The notes under the pieces are model-generated. The model made no database searches, was not told the origin of the DNA, and saw only the letters and a program-made list of their open reading frames with translations. Below, piece by piece: positions 44,911 to 53,767 of a stretch of 64,000 nt of DNA. Positions within the stretch are counted from its first letter, which is position 1. Every line of letters begins with the position of its first letter. The position numbers and the translations under genes are program-made. Origin of the DNA: Marine Group I thaumarchaeote (GTDB taxonomy: Archaea > Thermoproteota > Nitrososphaeria > Nitrososphaerales > Nitrosopumilaceae); contig JACATA010000003.1 in the NCBI GenBank assembly GCA_013390375.1, positions 1 to 64,000 on the forward strand. Direction: 5' to 3'.

Positions 44911-46176
44911 ATGATGCACTGGAAAGATACACTTCCTGATTGGTACGTAAAAAAATATGGAAAACAACCGTGTATCAATATTGGTACTGCAGGTCATGTA
45001 GACCACGGAAAAACAACTCTAATTCAGGCTCTAACTGGAACTTGGACAGGCAGACATAGTCAAGAGCTAAAAAGGGGTATTACCATACGTGTTGGATATT
45101 CAGATGCAGCATTTTACAAATGTAAAGACTGTGAATCACCATTGGGGTATTCAACTGAGCCTAAATGCCATAACTGTGGAAAGGAAAGTGAATTATCAAG
45201 AGTGATAAGTTTCGTTGATAGTCCAGGTCATGAAAGTTTGATGGCAAATATGCTTTCAGGTTCGGCATTAATGGATGGTGCTTTGCTGTTAGTTGCTGTA
45301 AATTCTAAAGTCCCGCAGCCTCAAACAAAAGAACATCTTCAGGCTTTACAAATATTGGGAATTAAACAAATTGTAATTGTTCAAAACAAAGTTGATCTAA
45401 CATCATACCAAGATGCTTTATCAAATTATTCTGAAATTACAAAATTTGTAAAGGGAACAAAAGCAGCTAATTCCCCAATTATACCAATTAGTGCACAGTC
45501 ATCTCTTAACATGGATGCTTTGATAGGTGCTATTGAAGAAACGATTGAAACACCAGTTAGGGATGAATCTAGTGACACTGTGATGCATGTTTTACGATCT
45601 TTTGATGTAAACAAACCTGGAACTAAAATAAAAAACCTCAAAGGTGGAGTAATTGGTGGTAGCATAACTCAGGGAAAGTTATCAGTGGGTGATGAAATTG
45701 AGATCAAACCTGGAATAATTAATCCGAAGAAGAAATCTTATCAATCTATACAGACAGAAATAGTTTCTTTGGGAACAGGTGCAGGTATTGTAGATGAAGT
45801 AAAATCAGGAGGTCTGGTGGCAATTGGAACAAAACTTGATCCCTCTCTTTCAACAAGTGATTCGTTAATAGGCTCTGTCGTTGGCAAGCCTGGCACACTA
45901 CCTGAAAATTCTACAGAGGCAAAACTAAAAATCAGTTTATTTGATACTGCTGTTGGTTCTGCTGGAGAAACTAAAGTTGTACCTGTAACAGTTGGTGAAT
46001 TGCTTAGAATTAGTGTCGGAACTGCTCCTGTACCTGCAAAGGTAAACAAGGTAAAATCTGATAATATAGAAGTAGAATTTAGAAGGCCTGTATGTCTTTT
46101 TACTAAAGGAAATGTTGCACTTAGCAGGAGAATTGCAGAAAGGTGGAGACTTATTGGTGCAGGAATAATTGGTTGA
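44911..46176 (+). CDS. eif2g: Translation initiation factor aIF2 gamma
   Basis: 421 aa. GTPase motifs: GHVDHGKT (28-35), DSPGHES and VQNKVD. A zinc loop CKDC ... CHNC sits after switch I. The gamma subunit binds GTP and initiator tRNA. The alpha subunit is encoded at 47.2 kb. ATG 44914 is an alternative start. Confidence 0.95.
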   Translation: MMHWKDTLPDWYVKKYGKQPCINIGTAGHVDHGKTTLIQALTGTWTGRHSQELKRGITIRVGYSDAAFYKCKDCESPLGYSTEPKCHNCGKESELSRVISFVDSPGHESLMANMLSGSALMDGALLLVAVNSKVPQPQTKEHLQALQILGIKQIVIVQNKVDLTSYQDALSNYSEITKFVKGTKAANSPIIPISAQSSLNMDALIGAIEETIETPVRDESSDTVMHVLRSFDVNKPGTKIKNLKGGVIGGSITQGKLSVGDEIEIKPGIINPKKKSYQSIQTEIVSLGTGAGIVDEVKSGGLVAIGTKLDPSLSTSDSLIGSVVGKPGTLPENSTEAKLKISLFDTAVGSAGETKVVPVTVGELLRISVGTAPVPAKVNKVKSDNIEVEFRRPVCLFTKGNVALSRRIAERWRLIGAGIIG

Positions 46177-46537
46177 AGTTATCTGTGATACAAGCTTTCT
46201 GATTCATCTATCTACTCGCAAGATCAAGAACATTGATTCCGTAAACACTGAGATTGGTCAAATACAATTTGTCGTTCCTTCTGCAGTACTAAATGAGCTG
46301 AGAAAACTTTCTAAAACACAAAAGAAAAAACAGGATGCTATAACAACTCTTGAGTTTGCACGAAATTTGAAAACTACCCAGATGTCTGGCAAATTTGCAG
46401 ATCAAGCGATAATTGAACATGTAAGAAAGCGTGGAGGTATAATTGCCACGATTGACAACGAATTAAAAAATAAAATCAAAAAGTTAGGCGGCTCAGTCAT
46501 GTCATTTTCAAACGACAAAATTGTTCTGGAATCCTAG
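46169..46537 (+). CDS. PIN-domain protein (Fcf1-like)
   Basis: 122 aa, TTG start 8 nt inside the aIF2 gamma stop region. PIN acidic residues D7 (CDTSFL), E43, D78 and D96 (ATIDNEL) are visible, so it may be an active ribonuclease. The archaeal Fcf1/Utp23-like family is linked to rRNA processing; this fits its coupling to a translation gene. No antitoxin partner is present. Confidence 0.84.
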   Translation: MVEVICDTSFLIHLSTRKIKNIDSVNTEIGQIQFVVPSAVLNELRKLSKTQKKKQDAITTLEFARNLKTTQMSGKFADQAIIEHVRKRGGIIATIDNELKNKIKKLGGSVMSFSNDKIVLES

Positions 46538-46572
46538 CAAAATTTAACTGTAATAGAGATAAAATTAATGAA

Positions 46573-47019
46573 ATGCGACTCACAAGTGATGCTTTCTCAG
46601 ATGGCGGTGAGATACCACGAGAATGTGGATATAAGAATGGAAATAAAGAGCCAGCCTTAGCAATTAGCGGAATTCCCAATGAAACAGAATCTCTAGCCCT
46701 AATTATGGATGACCCAGATGCGATGGGGGCTGTCGGAAAAGTTTGGGTGCATTGGGTTGCATGGAATATTATTGCCAGTCATGCTGACATGGACGATATT
46801 TTCTCCAACAGCCGCTGTAATTTGGGAATGACAGACTTTGGCGAAGTAGGATATGGTGGACCAGCACCACCTGACAAAAGACATACGTATGTTTTCAAAC
46901 TTTATGCACTTGATAGCGAACTGGATCTTCCTGACAAGTCTACAAAGGCTGAAGTTGAAAAGGCAATGGAAGGTCACATCTTAGAACAGGCAACACTTAC
47001 AGGTACATACGCACCTTGA
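46573..47019 (+). CDS. PEBP family protein (YbhB/YbcL)
   Basis: 148 aa. Phosphatidylethanolamine-binding-protein fold with MDDPDA, VHWVAWNI and GYGGPAPPDKRHTYVFKLYAL blocks. Ligand and role in archaea are unknown. Convergent with nop10. Confidence 0.9.
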   Translation: MRLTSDAFSDGGEIPRECGYKNGNKEPALAISGIPNETESLALIMDDPDAMGAVGKVWVHWVAWNIIASHADMDDIFSNSRCNLGMTDFGEVGYGGPAPPDKRHTYVFKLYALDSELDLPDKSTKAEVEKAMEGHILEQATLTGTYAP

Positions 47020-47023
47020 AAAT

Positions 47024-47179
47024 TTAATTTGGTTTTTCTGCTATACGTAATCTCATGTACTTGTCATCAGGAGAAAATTTTGCTGGATGTACTAACACAG
47101 TTTTTTTATTACATTTTTTGCATTCATCCTTTAATGTATATTGTCCACACGCAGAACACTTTCTTAACTGGAACCGCAT
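47024..47179 (-). CDS. nop10: H/ACA RNP protein Nop10
   Basis: 51 aa, below usual ORF cut-offs. Zinc motif CSAC ... CKKC (residues 8-23) and the C-terminal HPAKFSPDDKYMRLR are diagnostic of Nop10, which completes the pseudouridine synthase complex with Cbf5. Its ATG overlaps the aIF2 alpha stop (TAATG), the arrangement often seen in archaea. Confidence 0.93.
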   Translation of the reverse strand: MRFQLRKCSACGQYTLKDECKKCNKKTVLVHPAKFSPDDKYMRLRIAEKPN

Positions 47180-47979
47180 TAACCCTCACCGGTTTTTCTA
47201 GATTCTTCTCTTGTAAATTTAAAAACACCTTTGTTTTTTCCAATATTTTTTTCAATGTCTTCTAAAATGGGCTTGAGTGTTTTTTCTGCAGATTTAAAAT
47301 CTGAAGCAGTTACACTTATTCTATATTTTGGGGCTCCTACGTACAAAATTTTTACGCCATTTTGATCTGCATTTTCAAAACCTTGTAAACTATTCCTAAT
47401 GTTTTCAACTCCATTTGAGCTATTATCTGTTAATTCTAAAATACCTCTAATTTCGACTGAAGGCAGTCTAATTTTGGTACTTGCTTCTTTAATTAAATCC
47501 AAAGTTTTTTTAGATAATTTCAAATCGTTAAAAACTTTAATTCCGTGTCTAGCAATGTCAACAACTCCACCATAAACAGAATCATATTTTGAAAGAATTT
47601 CGTCTTCTAGTTTTTCAACATCACTATTTGATAATTTTGCTTTCTCTTGTATATTTTTAATAATGTTTTTTCCTTTTTCGAATCGTTTTACATCAAGAAG
47701 TTTCCTTTTTTGTTGCTCCCTTGAAATCTGTTTAAGCGATAAATCAATTTCTGCTCTACCTTCTCTAATTTTCTTTACAAGCAGAACTTTTTTTTCTCCC
47801 TCTTTCACAAATTTGCTAATATTTCGTACCCATCCATGTGCTATTTCTGAAACATGCAAAAATCCTTGGACATTGTTATACTCATCTAGAGTAGCATAAG
47901 CACCATGATCACCTATCTTATCAATGGTAGCAATAACAATTTCTCCTTCTTCTGGTAATTCATGTACCTCAGTTGTCAT
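47179..47979 (-). CDS. eif2a: Translation initiation factor aIF2 alpha
   Basis: 266 aa. An N-terminal S1 domain (GEIVIATIDKIGDHGAYATLDEY) contains GFLHVSEIAHGWVRNI, followed by a helical domain and the C-terminal alpha-beta domain. It binds the gamma subunit in initiation. Followed at once by nop10. Confidence 0.94.
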   Translation of the reverse strand: MTTEVHELPEEGEIVIATIDKIGDHGAYATLDEYNNVQGFLHVSEIAHGWVRNISKFVKEGEKKVLLVKKIREGRAEIDLSLKQISREQQKRKLLDVKRFEKGKNIIKNIQEKAKLSNSDVEKLEDEILSKYDSVYGGVVDIARHGIKVFNDLKLSKKTLDLIKEASTKIRLPSVEIRGILELTDNSSNGVENIRNSLQGFENADQNGVKILYVGAPKYRISVTASDFKSAEKTLKPILEDIEKNIGKNKGVFKFTREESRKTGEG

Positions 47980-48018
47980 TTGTTGTAATTTTTTAACAAG
48001 GTAATTTATTGTTGCTGA

Positions 48019-48552
48019 TTAGAAATCTATTCCTTTTTTTGCTTTTATACCAGACTTGAAGGGATGTTTGATTTCTTTCATCTCTGTCACAAGATCGGCT
48101 AGATCAATAACTTCCTTTGATGCATGGTTGCCCGTAAGCACCAGATCAAGCTCAGGTGGCTTTGACTTTATGGCATCTATGACGTCACTCAGTTTCAATA
48201 ATTCCAGCTGGACTGCGTAATTAATCTCGTCCAGAATTACAACATTATATTTACCGGACACAATCTTCTCCTTGCCAATCGCCAGCGCCTCGTTTGCCGC
48301 CTTGACATGGTCCTCGCGGGGGCTTTTGTCGTCCAGTATACCAACAAATCCCTTGCCTGCGGTAATAAGTTCAAATTCAGGCGCCAGCCTTTTTGCAGAA
48401 TCGAGCTCACCGTAATGCCAGGAGCCTTTTACAAACTGCACCATGCAGACTTTGTGGTTGTATCCTACCGCTCTTAGGACAAGTCCTAACGCAGCAGAGG
48501 TTTTTCCCTTGCCGCCCCCAGTATACACTATAATGAGTCCTTTTTGGCCCAC
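48019..48552 (-). CDS. cobO: Cob(I)yrinate a,c-diamide adenosyltransferase (CobO/BtuR type)
   Basis: 177 aa, GTG start. Nucleotide loop GGGKGKTSAA (12-21), VILDEINYA, and VLTGNHAS. It adds the adenosyl group to the cobalt of corrinoids. It is divergent from cbiA. The gene is rich in G+C (33 of 60 at 48301-48360) compared with neighbouring genes (15 of 60 at 47461-47520). Confidence 0.93.
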   Translation of the reverse strand: MGQKGLIIVYTGGGKGKTSAALGLVLRAVGYNHKVCMVQFVKGSWHYGELDSAKRLAPEFELITAGKGFVGILDDKSPREDHVKAANEALAIGKEKIVSGKYNVVILDEINYAVQLELLKLSDVIDAIKSKPPELDLVLTGNHASKEVIDLADLVTEMKEIKHPFKSGIKAKKGIDF

Positions 48553-48594
48553 ACCTACTTTGAATTTTCTCTAAACTAAAAAGATTGATAGTGG

Positions 48595-49950
48595 ATGAAA
48601 TTCCTAAACAAAGAATTGAAGGTCCCAAGGTTAGTTGTTGCCGGAGCAACCAGCGGAGTTGGCAAGACATCGATCACATCTGCAATTATCTACGGGATCA
48701 AAAAACGCGGCTACACCGTGCAGCCATTCAAGGTTGGACCCGATTACATTGACCCCAGCTACCTTTCTGCAATCTCAGGAAACGATACAAAAAATTTGGA
48801 CGTCTGGCTGATGGGCGAGAATGATCTTGTGCAAAGTTTTGTAAAAAATTCTGCATCTGACGTTTCTGTAATTGAGGGCGTGATGGGTTATTATGACGGG
48901 TTTGGCGGCAAGACAAACTATGCAAGCACGCACCATGTTGCGTCGCTGTTAAAATCTCCAACAGTTTTAGTACTGGATGCAAGCAAGGTGGCCCGCTCCA
49001 TCGCTGCAACTGCTCTAGGGTTTGCAAAGTTTCATCGTAACTCTAGAATAGTTGGGATAATTTTGAATAAGATTGGCAGTAAGAAGCATGAGCGGATGTG
49101 CAGACAAGCGCTTGCAAACCTGAAAATTCCAATACTTGGTTCCATACTAAAAAACTCTGAGAGTATGGAGTCACGACACCTTGGGCTGATTCCAGTAAAG
49201 GAGCAAAAGTCGCTGCAAAATAAGATTAGGAAAATTTCGCGTGAGATTTCTGATAATCTTGACATTGACAAGATAATTCAGATTTGCAAAAATGTGCCAC
49301 AACTACCAAAGGTTCAATCAAAAAAATTCAAAAAGCCCACTGTTACAGTAGCAGTCGCACTTGACAGTTCGTTTAATTTCTACTATCATGACAACCTTGA
49401 GGCGCTACGCAGGGAAGGAGCAGGACTGAAATTTTTCAGCCCAGTAGCCGACAAAAAAATTCCAAGCTGCGATTTAATCTACATTGGTGGGGGATTTCCG
49501 GAAGTTTTAGGGCAATCACTTGAACGTAACTCAACCATGAGGAAGCTTATAAAAAAACATGCTGAAGAGGGAATGCCAATCTATGCCGAGTGTGGAGGGC
49601 TGATGTATCTCACCAAATCTATAAGCTTCAGTCAAAAGAAATACAAGATGGTTGGTTTGTTTGACGCAGAAACTCAGATGACAAAAAAAATGACGCTGAA
49701 CTATACAGAAGGCAGGATTACATCAAACTGTTTAATTTCTTCGCCATCAAAGTTTAGAGCCCATGAATTTCATTACTCGAAGATTCGAAACCTAGCAAGA
49801 GATGCTAAACTTGTCTATGATCTGAAGATTGGTGAGGGAATAGCCAGAAAAAAGGATGCACTTACGGAATACAATACACTTGCGTCATACTGCCACCTAT
49901 ACTTTGACAGTGCAAAATATGCTGCAAAGTTAGTTCAAAACTCTACCTAG
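48595..49950 (+). CDS. cbiA: Cobyrinate a,c-diamide synthase
   Basis: 451 aa. N-terminal ATPase half with GATSGVGKTS (17-26) and KVGPDYIDPSYL, and a C-terminal glutaminase half with AECGGLMYL (nucleophilic Cys) and FHYS. It amidates side chains a and c. Divergent from cobO, with which it shares a raised G+C content in its 5' part. Confidence 0.94.
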   Translation: MKFLNKELKVPRLVVAGATSGVGKTSITSAIIYGIKKRGYTVQPFKVGPDYIDPSYLSAISGNDTKNLDVWLMGENDLVQSFVKNSASDVSVIEGVMGYYDGFGGKTNYASTHHVASLLKSPTVLVLDASKVARSIAATALGFAKFHRNSRIVGIILNKIGSKKHERMCRQALANLKIPILGSILKNSESMESRHLGLIPVKEQKSLQNKIRKISREISDNLDIDKIIQICKNVPQLPKVQSKKFKKPTVTVAVALDSSFNFYYHDNLEALRREGAGLKFFSPVADKKIPSCDLIYIGGGFPEVLGQSLERNSTMRKLIKKHAEEGMPIYAECGGLMYLTKSISFSQKKYKMVGLFDAETQMTKKMTLNYTEGRITSNCLISSPSKFRAHEFHYSKIRNLARDAKLVYDLKIGEGIARKKDALTEYNTLASYCHLYFDSAKYAAKLVQNST

Positions 49951-49993
49951 ATGTCATCATATGTTAGCGCGTATTAGCAGATATAGAGACTAT

Positions 49994-50998
49994 TCATCGG
50001 TATTCACTTCCACAATCTCCAATTTTATCAAACAAATCGTTTGCTTTTGAGACAACCGACTTTATCTTTGCGATGTCTTCATCGTCAAGATTAAGGCCAA
50101 ACACATTTGCGTTATCATCTCTGTGTTCGGAGATTCCAAGCCTTACGCCAATTATTACACCTACAACTGCAGGTTTGTCCAAAATGAACTTGGTTGCAAC
50201 GTTGGCTACCATTGTATTATGTTTTTTTGCAATATCATCTAGTATCACAAGGAGTTCTTGGAAAAGATTCCATCCTCCCCAAGCATCTATCATATTTTTG
50301 TATTTTTGGAGACTAAGAGTATCAAGATCTGATCTTACAGGTTCTGGTCTTCCAATGTATTTTTCAGAAAGAAATCCCCCAAGGAGAGTTCCATAAGTTA
50401 GCAGTTTGATGTTGTTTTTTTGGCAAAATGGAACCATCTTAACTTCTGGCCTTTGATCTAAAATAGAATACTGTACTTGGGTTGAAACAAGTTTGAACCC
50501 TTGTCCTACTATTATTTCAATTCTTTCTGTATCGAAATTCGTCAGACCAAGATGTTTTATCTTTCCTTCATCTTGCAGTTTTGAAAGATGATGTAAGGCT
50601 TCAATGTAATTTGGATCATTGTAATCCCACCAATGAAACTGTAGGACATCAATTGATTTTACATTCATTCTTTTAATAGACACGTCTATGTAATGTTCTA
50701 CAATTGATCTAGTCATAGGTCCTGGATTGGGAACAAACTTTGTTAGTGCTTGACTTTTAGAAAGTTCTGTTTCTTTACCAAGCCTTTTTCTAAATTCGCC
50801 AAGAAATTCTTCTGCCGGACCGTAAATATCTGCCATATCCCATGTTGTAAATCCATCATGGTGGTATTGTAGCATCTCAGAAATTGCAGATTCTCGGTCA
50901 ATTTGACCATGCCCTCCTGCTACCTGCCACATTCCGTTTAGAATTCTACAGATCTGTAAATCAGAATCTAATTTGAAAATTTTTTCTGACTGGCTCAA
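49994..50998 (-). CDS. Aldo/keto reductase
   Basis: 334 aa TIM-barrel oxidoreductase. TWDMADIYGPAEEFLGE holds the catalytic Asp and Tyr, with the Lys in SQALTKF, and IDVLQFHWWDY the histidine. Substrate unknown. TTG start. It sits between the cobalamin genes but shows no tie to that pathway. Confidence 0.86.
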   Translation of the reverse strand: MSQSEKIFKLDSDLQICRILNGMWQVAGGHGQIDRESAISEMLQYHHDGFTTWDMADIYGPAEEFLGEFRKRLGKETELSKSQALTKFVPNPGPMTRSIVEHYIDVSIKRMNVKSIDVLQFHWWDYNDPNYIEALHHLSKLQDEGKIKHLGLTNFDTERIEIIVGQGFKLVSTQVQYSILDQRPEVKMVPFCQKNNIKLLTYGTLLGGFLSEKYIGRPEPVRSDLDTLSLQKYKNMIDAWGGWNLFQELLVILDDIAKKHNTMVANVATKFILDKPAVVGVIIGVRLGISEHRDDNANVFGLNLDDEDIAKIKSVVSKANDLFDKIGDCGSEYR

Positions 50999-51125
50999 TA
51001 ATGGTTATAAAAACACCGATATTATGAGACTATCTGTATCATTATGCAAAATTAGGTATTCCACGAAACAATTGCCCATAAGGATCAATTTTCTGCCACT
51101 ATGTAATGACACTTTGATGACGTTC
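50999..51125. other. Short gap upstream of the aldo/keto reductase
   Basis: 127 bp, AT-rich, with TTTTTATAACC on the minus strand near 51004-51014, close to the reductase start. Otherwise no feature is seen. Confidence 0.3.
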
Positions 51126-51305
51126 TCAGCTGCCTAGAATTTTGTTTGTTAATAAATAAACACCGGAAACAATCATAACAATTCCAACAATTGCCCAAAC
51201 TGCATCGACTTCAAAACCACCTATTCCATATATGTAATTGAACGGTATAGTAACAAGCATTCCAATAATTATGATACAGAAGGATGCAACTTTTTTGCCA
51301 ACCAT
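51126..51305 (-). CDS. Small two-helix membrane protein, 59 aa
   Basis: ATG at 51305, TGA at 51126-51128. Two hydrophobic segments, about residues 8-21 and 36-52, are separated by a short loop. It lies 3 nt after the cbiC stop on the same strand, so it is probably the tail of the cobalamin operon. Unknown family. Confidence 0.6.
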   Translation of the reverse strand: MVGKKVASFCIIIIGMLVTIPFNYIYGIGGFEVDAVWAIVGIVMIVSGVYLLTNKILGS

Positions 51306-51308
51306 CTA

Positions 51309-51938
51309 CTAATTTTCCCTTAACAGTTTGAATAATGCATTAACAATTGACGCAGCACAGGAACTTCCACCCTTCCTGCCAGTATTGGTGATAAACGGAA
51401 CATCAACAGTTTGCAGCTCTTCTTTAGATTCTGCTGCGGACACGAATCCTACGGGAATTCCTATAACTAACGCAGGCTTTGTAACTCCCTCTCGAATCAT
51501 CTTGATTACTTCCAATAATGCAGTTGGAGCATTCCCTATTACCAAGATTCCCCCATTCATCTCAGAAGCTGCAATTCGCATGGACATCTGTGCCCTAGTT
51601 TTATTTTCTTGCTTTGCCCTTTCGGCTAGATCTGGATCCGAAATGTTGCAGATTAGATTATTTCCAAAATCTTTTGGGTTTTGCTTGTTCAGTCCGCCTA
51701 TCACTCCATTCACATCTGCAATTATGCTACAGCCGTTTTTCAGCGCATTAATCCCACTTGTGATTGCATCCTTATGGAAAACTATCTTGTTTTCTCCAGC
51801 AAAATCAAAATCTGCTGTAGCATGAATAATTCTTCTGACTATTGGCCATTCCATCTTGTTATATGGATGAGATCCAACCTCACGCTCAATGATCTCCATG
51901 CTTTCATCCTCTATTGATTGTCCTTTTCTAGTTTGCAA
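51309..51938 (-). CDS. cbiC: Precorrin-8X methylmutase
   Basis: 209 aa from TTG 51938, which overlaps the cbiX stop by 11 nt; ATG 51974 would give a longer overlap. The family motifs RRIIHATADFDFA, the SEMNGGILVIGNAPTALLEV block and NTGRKGGSS are present. It moves the C11 methyl to C12. Confidence 0.92.
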   Translation of the reverse strand: MQTRKGQSIEDESMEIIEREVGSHPYNKMEWPIVRRIIHATADFDFAGENKIVFHKDAITSGINALKNGCSIIADVNGVIGGLNKQNPKDFGNNLICNISDPDLAERAKQENKTRAQMSMRIAASEMNGGILVIGNAPTALLEVIKMIREGVTKPALVIGIPVGFVSAAESKEELQTVDVPFITNTGRKGGSSCAASIVNALFKLLREN

Positions 51939-52680
51939 CTTCCACTTCCTTGGTTCTTTCAATGATGAGATCAATCATCTTGTCATCAATTCCAATATGT
52001 TTTGTAATTAGCACTTTCTGCAAATTTGCTTCTTCCAATGCAGGATTCAGGTCTTCGTAAATATCTCGTTTTACATGCGCACCTTCATGCAAAAAATAAA
52101 AGACAACCACCAATACCTCCGGATTGTCATTTTTGCATTTCATAATTCCCTGTTTAATGTTAGGCTCCTCTATTTCCAAAAAGCAGAAACTTACGTTTCT
52201 GTATGTAGGTTTTATCCCATCAATTACATATTCCATGGAGCGTCTGGCGTTCGGATCCTTACTTCCATGCCCAATGACAAGCACATCCACGCTATTTTTC
52301 GGCAGGTTAACAGAGTTTTCACTTAATGCTGATGTAATTCTGTTATTGACGAGTTCAATCATAGTTTTGTGCATGCTCATGGGCTTGGTTATTCGAAGTT
52401 TTACGTCTGTTTTTTCCTGAAATCCGATTGATTCGTTTACGGCAGCCTTGATCTTTTTTCCAGGATAAAGAAAGTACGGAACAATCGTCAATTCATCAAT
52501 GTCGTGAGTAAGGCTTTGGTTAATACCTTCCTCAATAAATGGTGGTATAACTTCTAAAAAGCAATAGTTAGAAAATTCATAATTTCCCTTTTCCTTTATC
52601 TTCTTGCAGATAACTTCCAACTCTTCCTTTACTTCCTTTTCTCGGCTTCCTCTGTCAATTAATAACAATCCTCTCTTCAA
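51928..52680 (-). CDS. cbiX: Sirohydrochlorin cobaltochelatase (CbiX, two-domain)
   Basis: 250 aa, two CbiX-like halves. The C-terminal half keeps VIGHGSKDP and the FLHEGAH metal motif. The N-terminal half has LIDRGSR where the metal-binding His is expected, so it lacks that ligand. It inserts cobalt into sirohydrochlorin for the early (anaerobic) route. The 5' end overlaps the cbiG stop by 4 nt. Confidence 0.88.
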   Translation of the reverse strand: MKRGLLLIDRGSREKEVKEELEVICKKIKEKGNYEFSNYCFLEVIPPFIEEGINQSLTHDIDELTIVPYFLYPGKKIKAAVNESIGFQEKTDVKLRITKPMSMHKTMIELVNNRITSALSENSVNLPKNSVDVLVIGHGSKDPNARRSMEYVIDGIKPTYRNVSFCFLEIEEPNIKQGIMKCKNDNPEVLVVVFYFLHEGAHVKRDIYEDLNPALEEANLQKVLITKHIGIDDKMIDLIIERTKEVEVAN

Positions 52681-53735
52681 TTTGGAATCCTCGCAATTGC
52701 TATTGTCAAGTTTGGAGGAAATTTTTGTTTTTCAACTACTAGTTTTCCTTCAGAGCTCTTGATTGCCGCAGCCTCTGACACACTCGGTGTACCTTCAAAT
52801 GTTTGAACTGTCTTTGATGGGTTTGGGGTAGAAATAGAAGCAAGCTCTTCCTTTTCAAAATGTTGTATAGGTTTTGACATTTCCTTTGCAAGTTCAACAA
52901 GACCAGCTACGTCATTTTCTTTCTTAATTGAGACAAACCTTGCAATTGATTTTTCACTAAGTTTGAATTTATTCATGCAGCTCATCAAGCCGTCTTTGAT
53001 AGTACCCTTTGCAGTATCCCAGTGTAATCCAACTCCCACTACTAGACTTGGCGGTCTATATACTACAGCATTTTGTAACAGACTATTATCATCAACAATC
53101 TCATCTGTTATGATCAAGTATCCCTTAGAATCTGAATTTTTTAATTCATTGATTGTAGGATATATGGTAACGTTAGCTGGTAGCTTATCTGCCCACCAAT
53201 CTTTTTTTCCACAGTTTTGGTATACACCAATTTTTTCTTCGTTTACCATAAACGCGCTTACCTTAGTTACATTAGAGTCATCGTCAATCTTCCATCCAAA
53301 ATCTTTTCCAACAAGATCCACCGGAATGGTTTTGTTTACATCAGCCGCTGTTGTTATTACAGGTGTTGCACCAAGCTTTGCTGCAATGTCATTTGTCAGC
53401 TGGTTTGCTCCACCTAGATGTCCAGAAAGTGAACTGATAACAAACTGAGCCTTGTCGTCAATTACAATAACTGCAGGATCGGTTTTCTTGTCTTTCAAAT
53501 GAGGCGAGATTAATCTTATAACAGCACCTAAGGAGAACAAGCAAACTAGCGCATCATTTGATTTGAACAATTCCATAATTTTTGTCGTTGTGCTGTCAGT
53601 ATACCAGTTAATGTTGACATTACCATCAGAGAATTTGTCTGGCGCAAACACATTCCAAGAAGAGAATTTTTCTTTCAGTTCTTTTGCGATCTTAATGCCA
53701 TTTTTTGTTATGGCTAAAATTGCTATTCTTTCCAT
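52677..53735 (-). CDS. cbiG: Cobalt-precorrin 5A hydrolase
   Basis: 352 aa. N-terminal LAITKNGIKIAKEL and central SLSGHLGGANQLTNDIA and VVGVGLHWDTAKGTI blocks are the CbiG signature. It opens the lactone and releases acetaldehyde. Probably co-transcribed with cbiX and cbiC downstream and with cbiD 32 nt upstream. Confidence 0.92.
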   Translation of the reverse strand: MERIAILAITKNGIKIAKELKEKFSSWNVFAPDKFSDGNVNINWYTDSTTTKIMELFKSNDALVCLFSLGAVIRLISPHLKDKKTDPAVIVIDDKAQFVISSLSGHLGGANQLTNDIAAKLGATPVITTAADVNKTIPVDLVGKDFGWKIDDDSNVTKVSAFMVNEEKIGVYQNCGKKDWWADKLPANVTIYPTINELKNSDSKGYLIITDEIVDDNSLLQNAVVYRPPSLVVGVGLHWDTAKGTIKDGLMSCMNKFKLSEKSIARFVSIKKENDVAGLVELAKEMSKPIQHFEKEELASISTPNPSKTVQTFEGTPSVSEAAAIKSSEGKLVVEKQKFPPNLTIAIARIPN

Positions 53736-53767
53736 GTGTTAGTTGTCTGCTAGTTTAATAAAATTCC

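Noticed and set aside
46169-46537. PIN protein as a toxin of a toxin-antitoxin pair
   Set aside because: No antitoxin-like gene is adjacent; it is coupled to aIF2 gamma and looks Fcf1-like.
48553-48594. Cobalamin riboswitch between cobO and cbiA
   Set aside because: The gap is 42 bp, far too short, and no B12-box-like sequence is seen.
51004-51014. TATA box for the aldo/keto reductase
   Set aside because: Only 6-16 nt from the TTG start, too close for the usual spacing, so not listed as a promoter.
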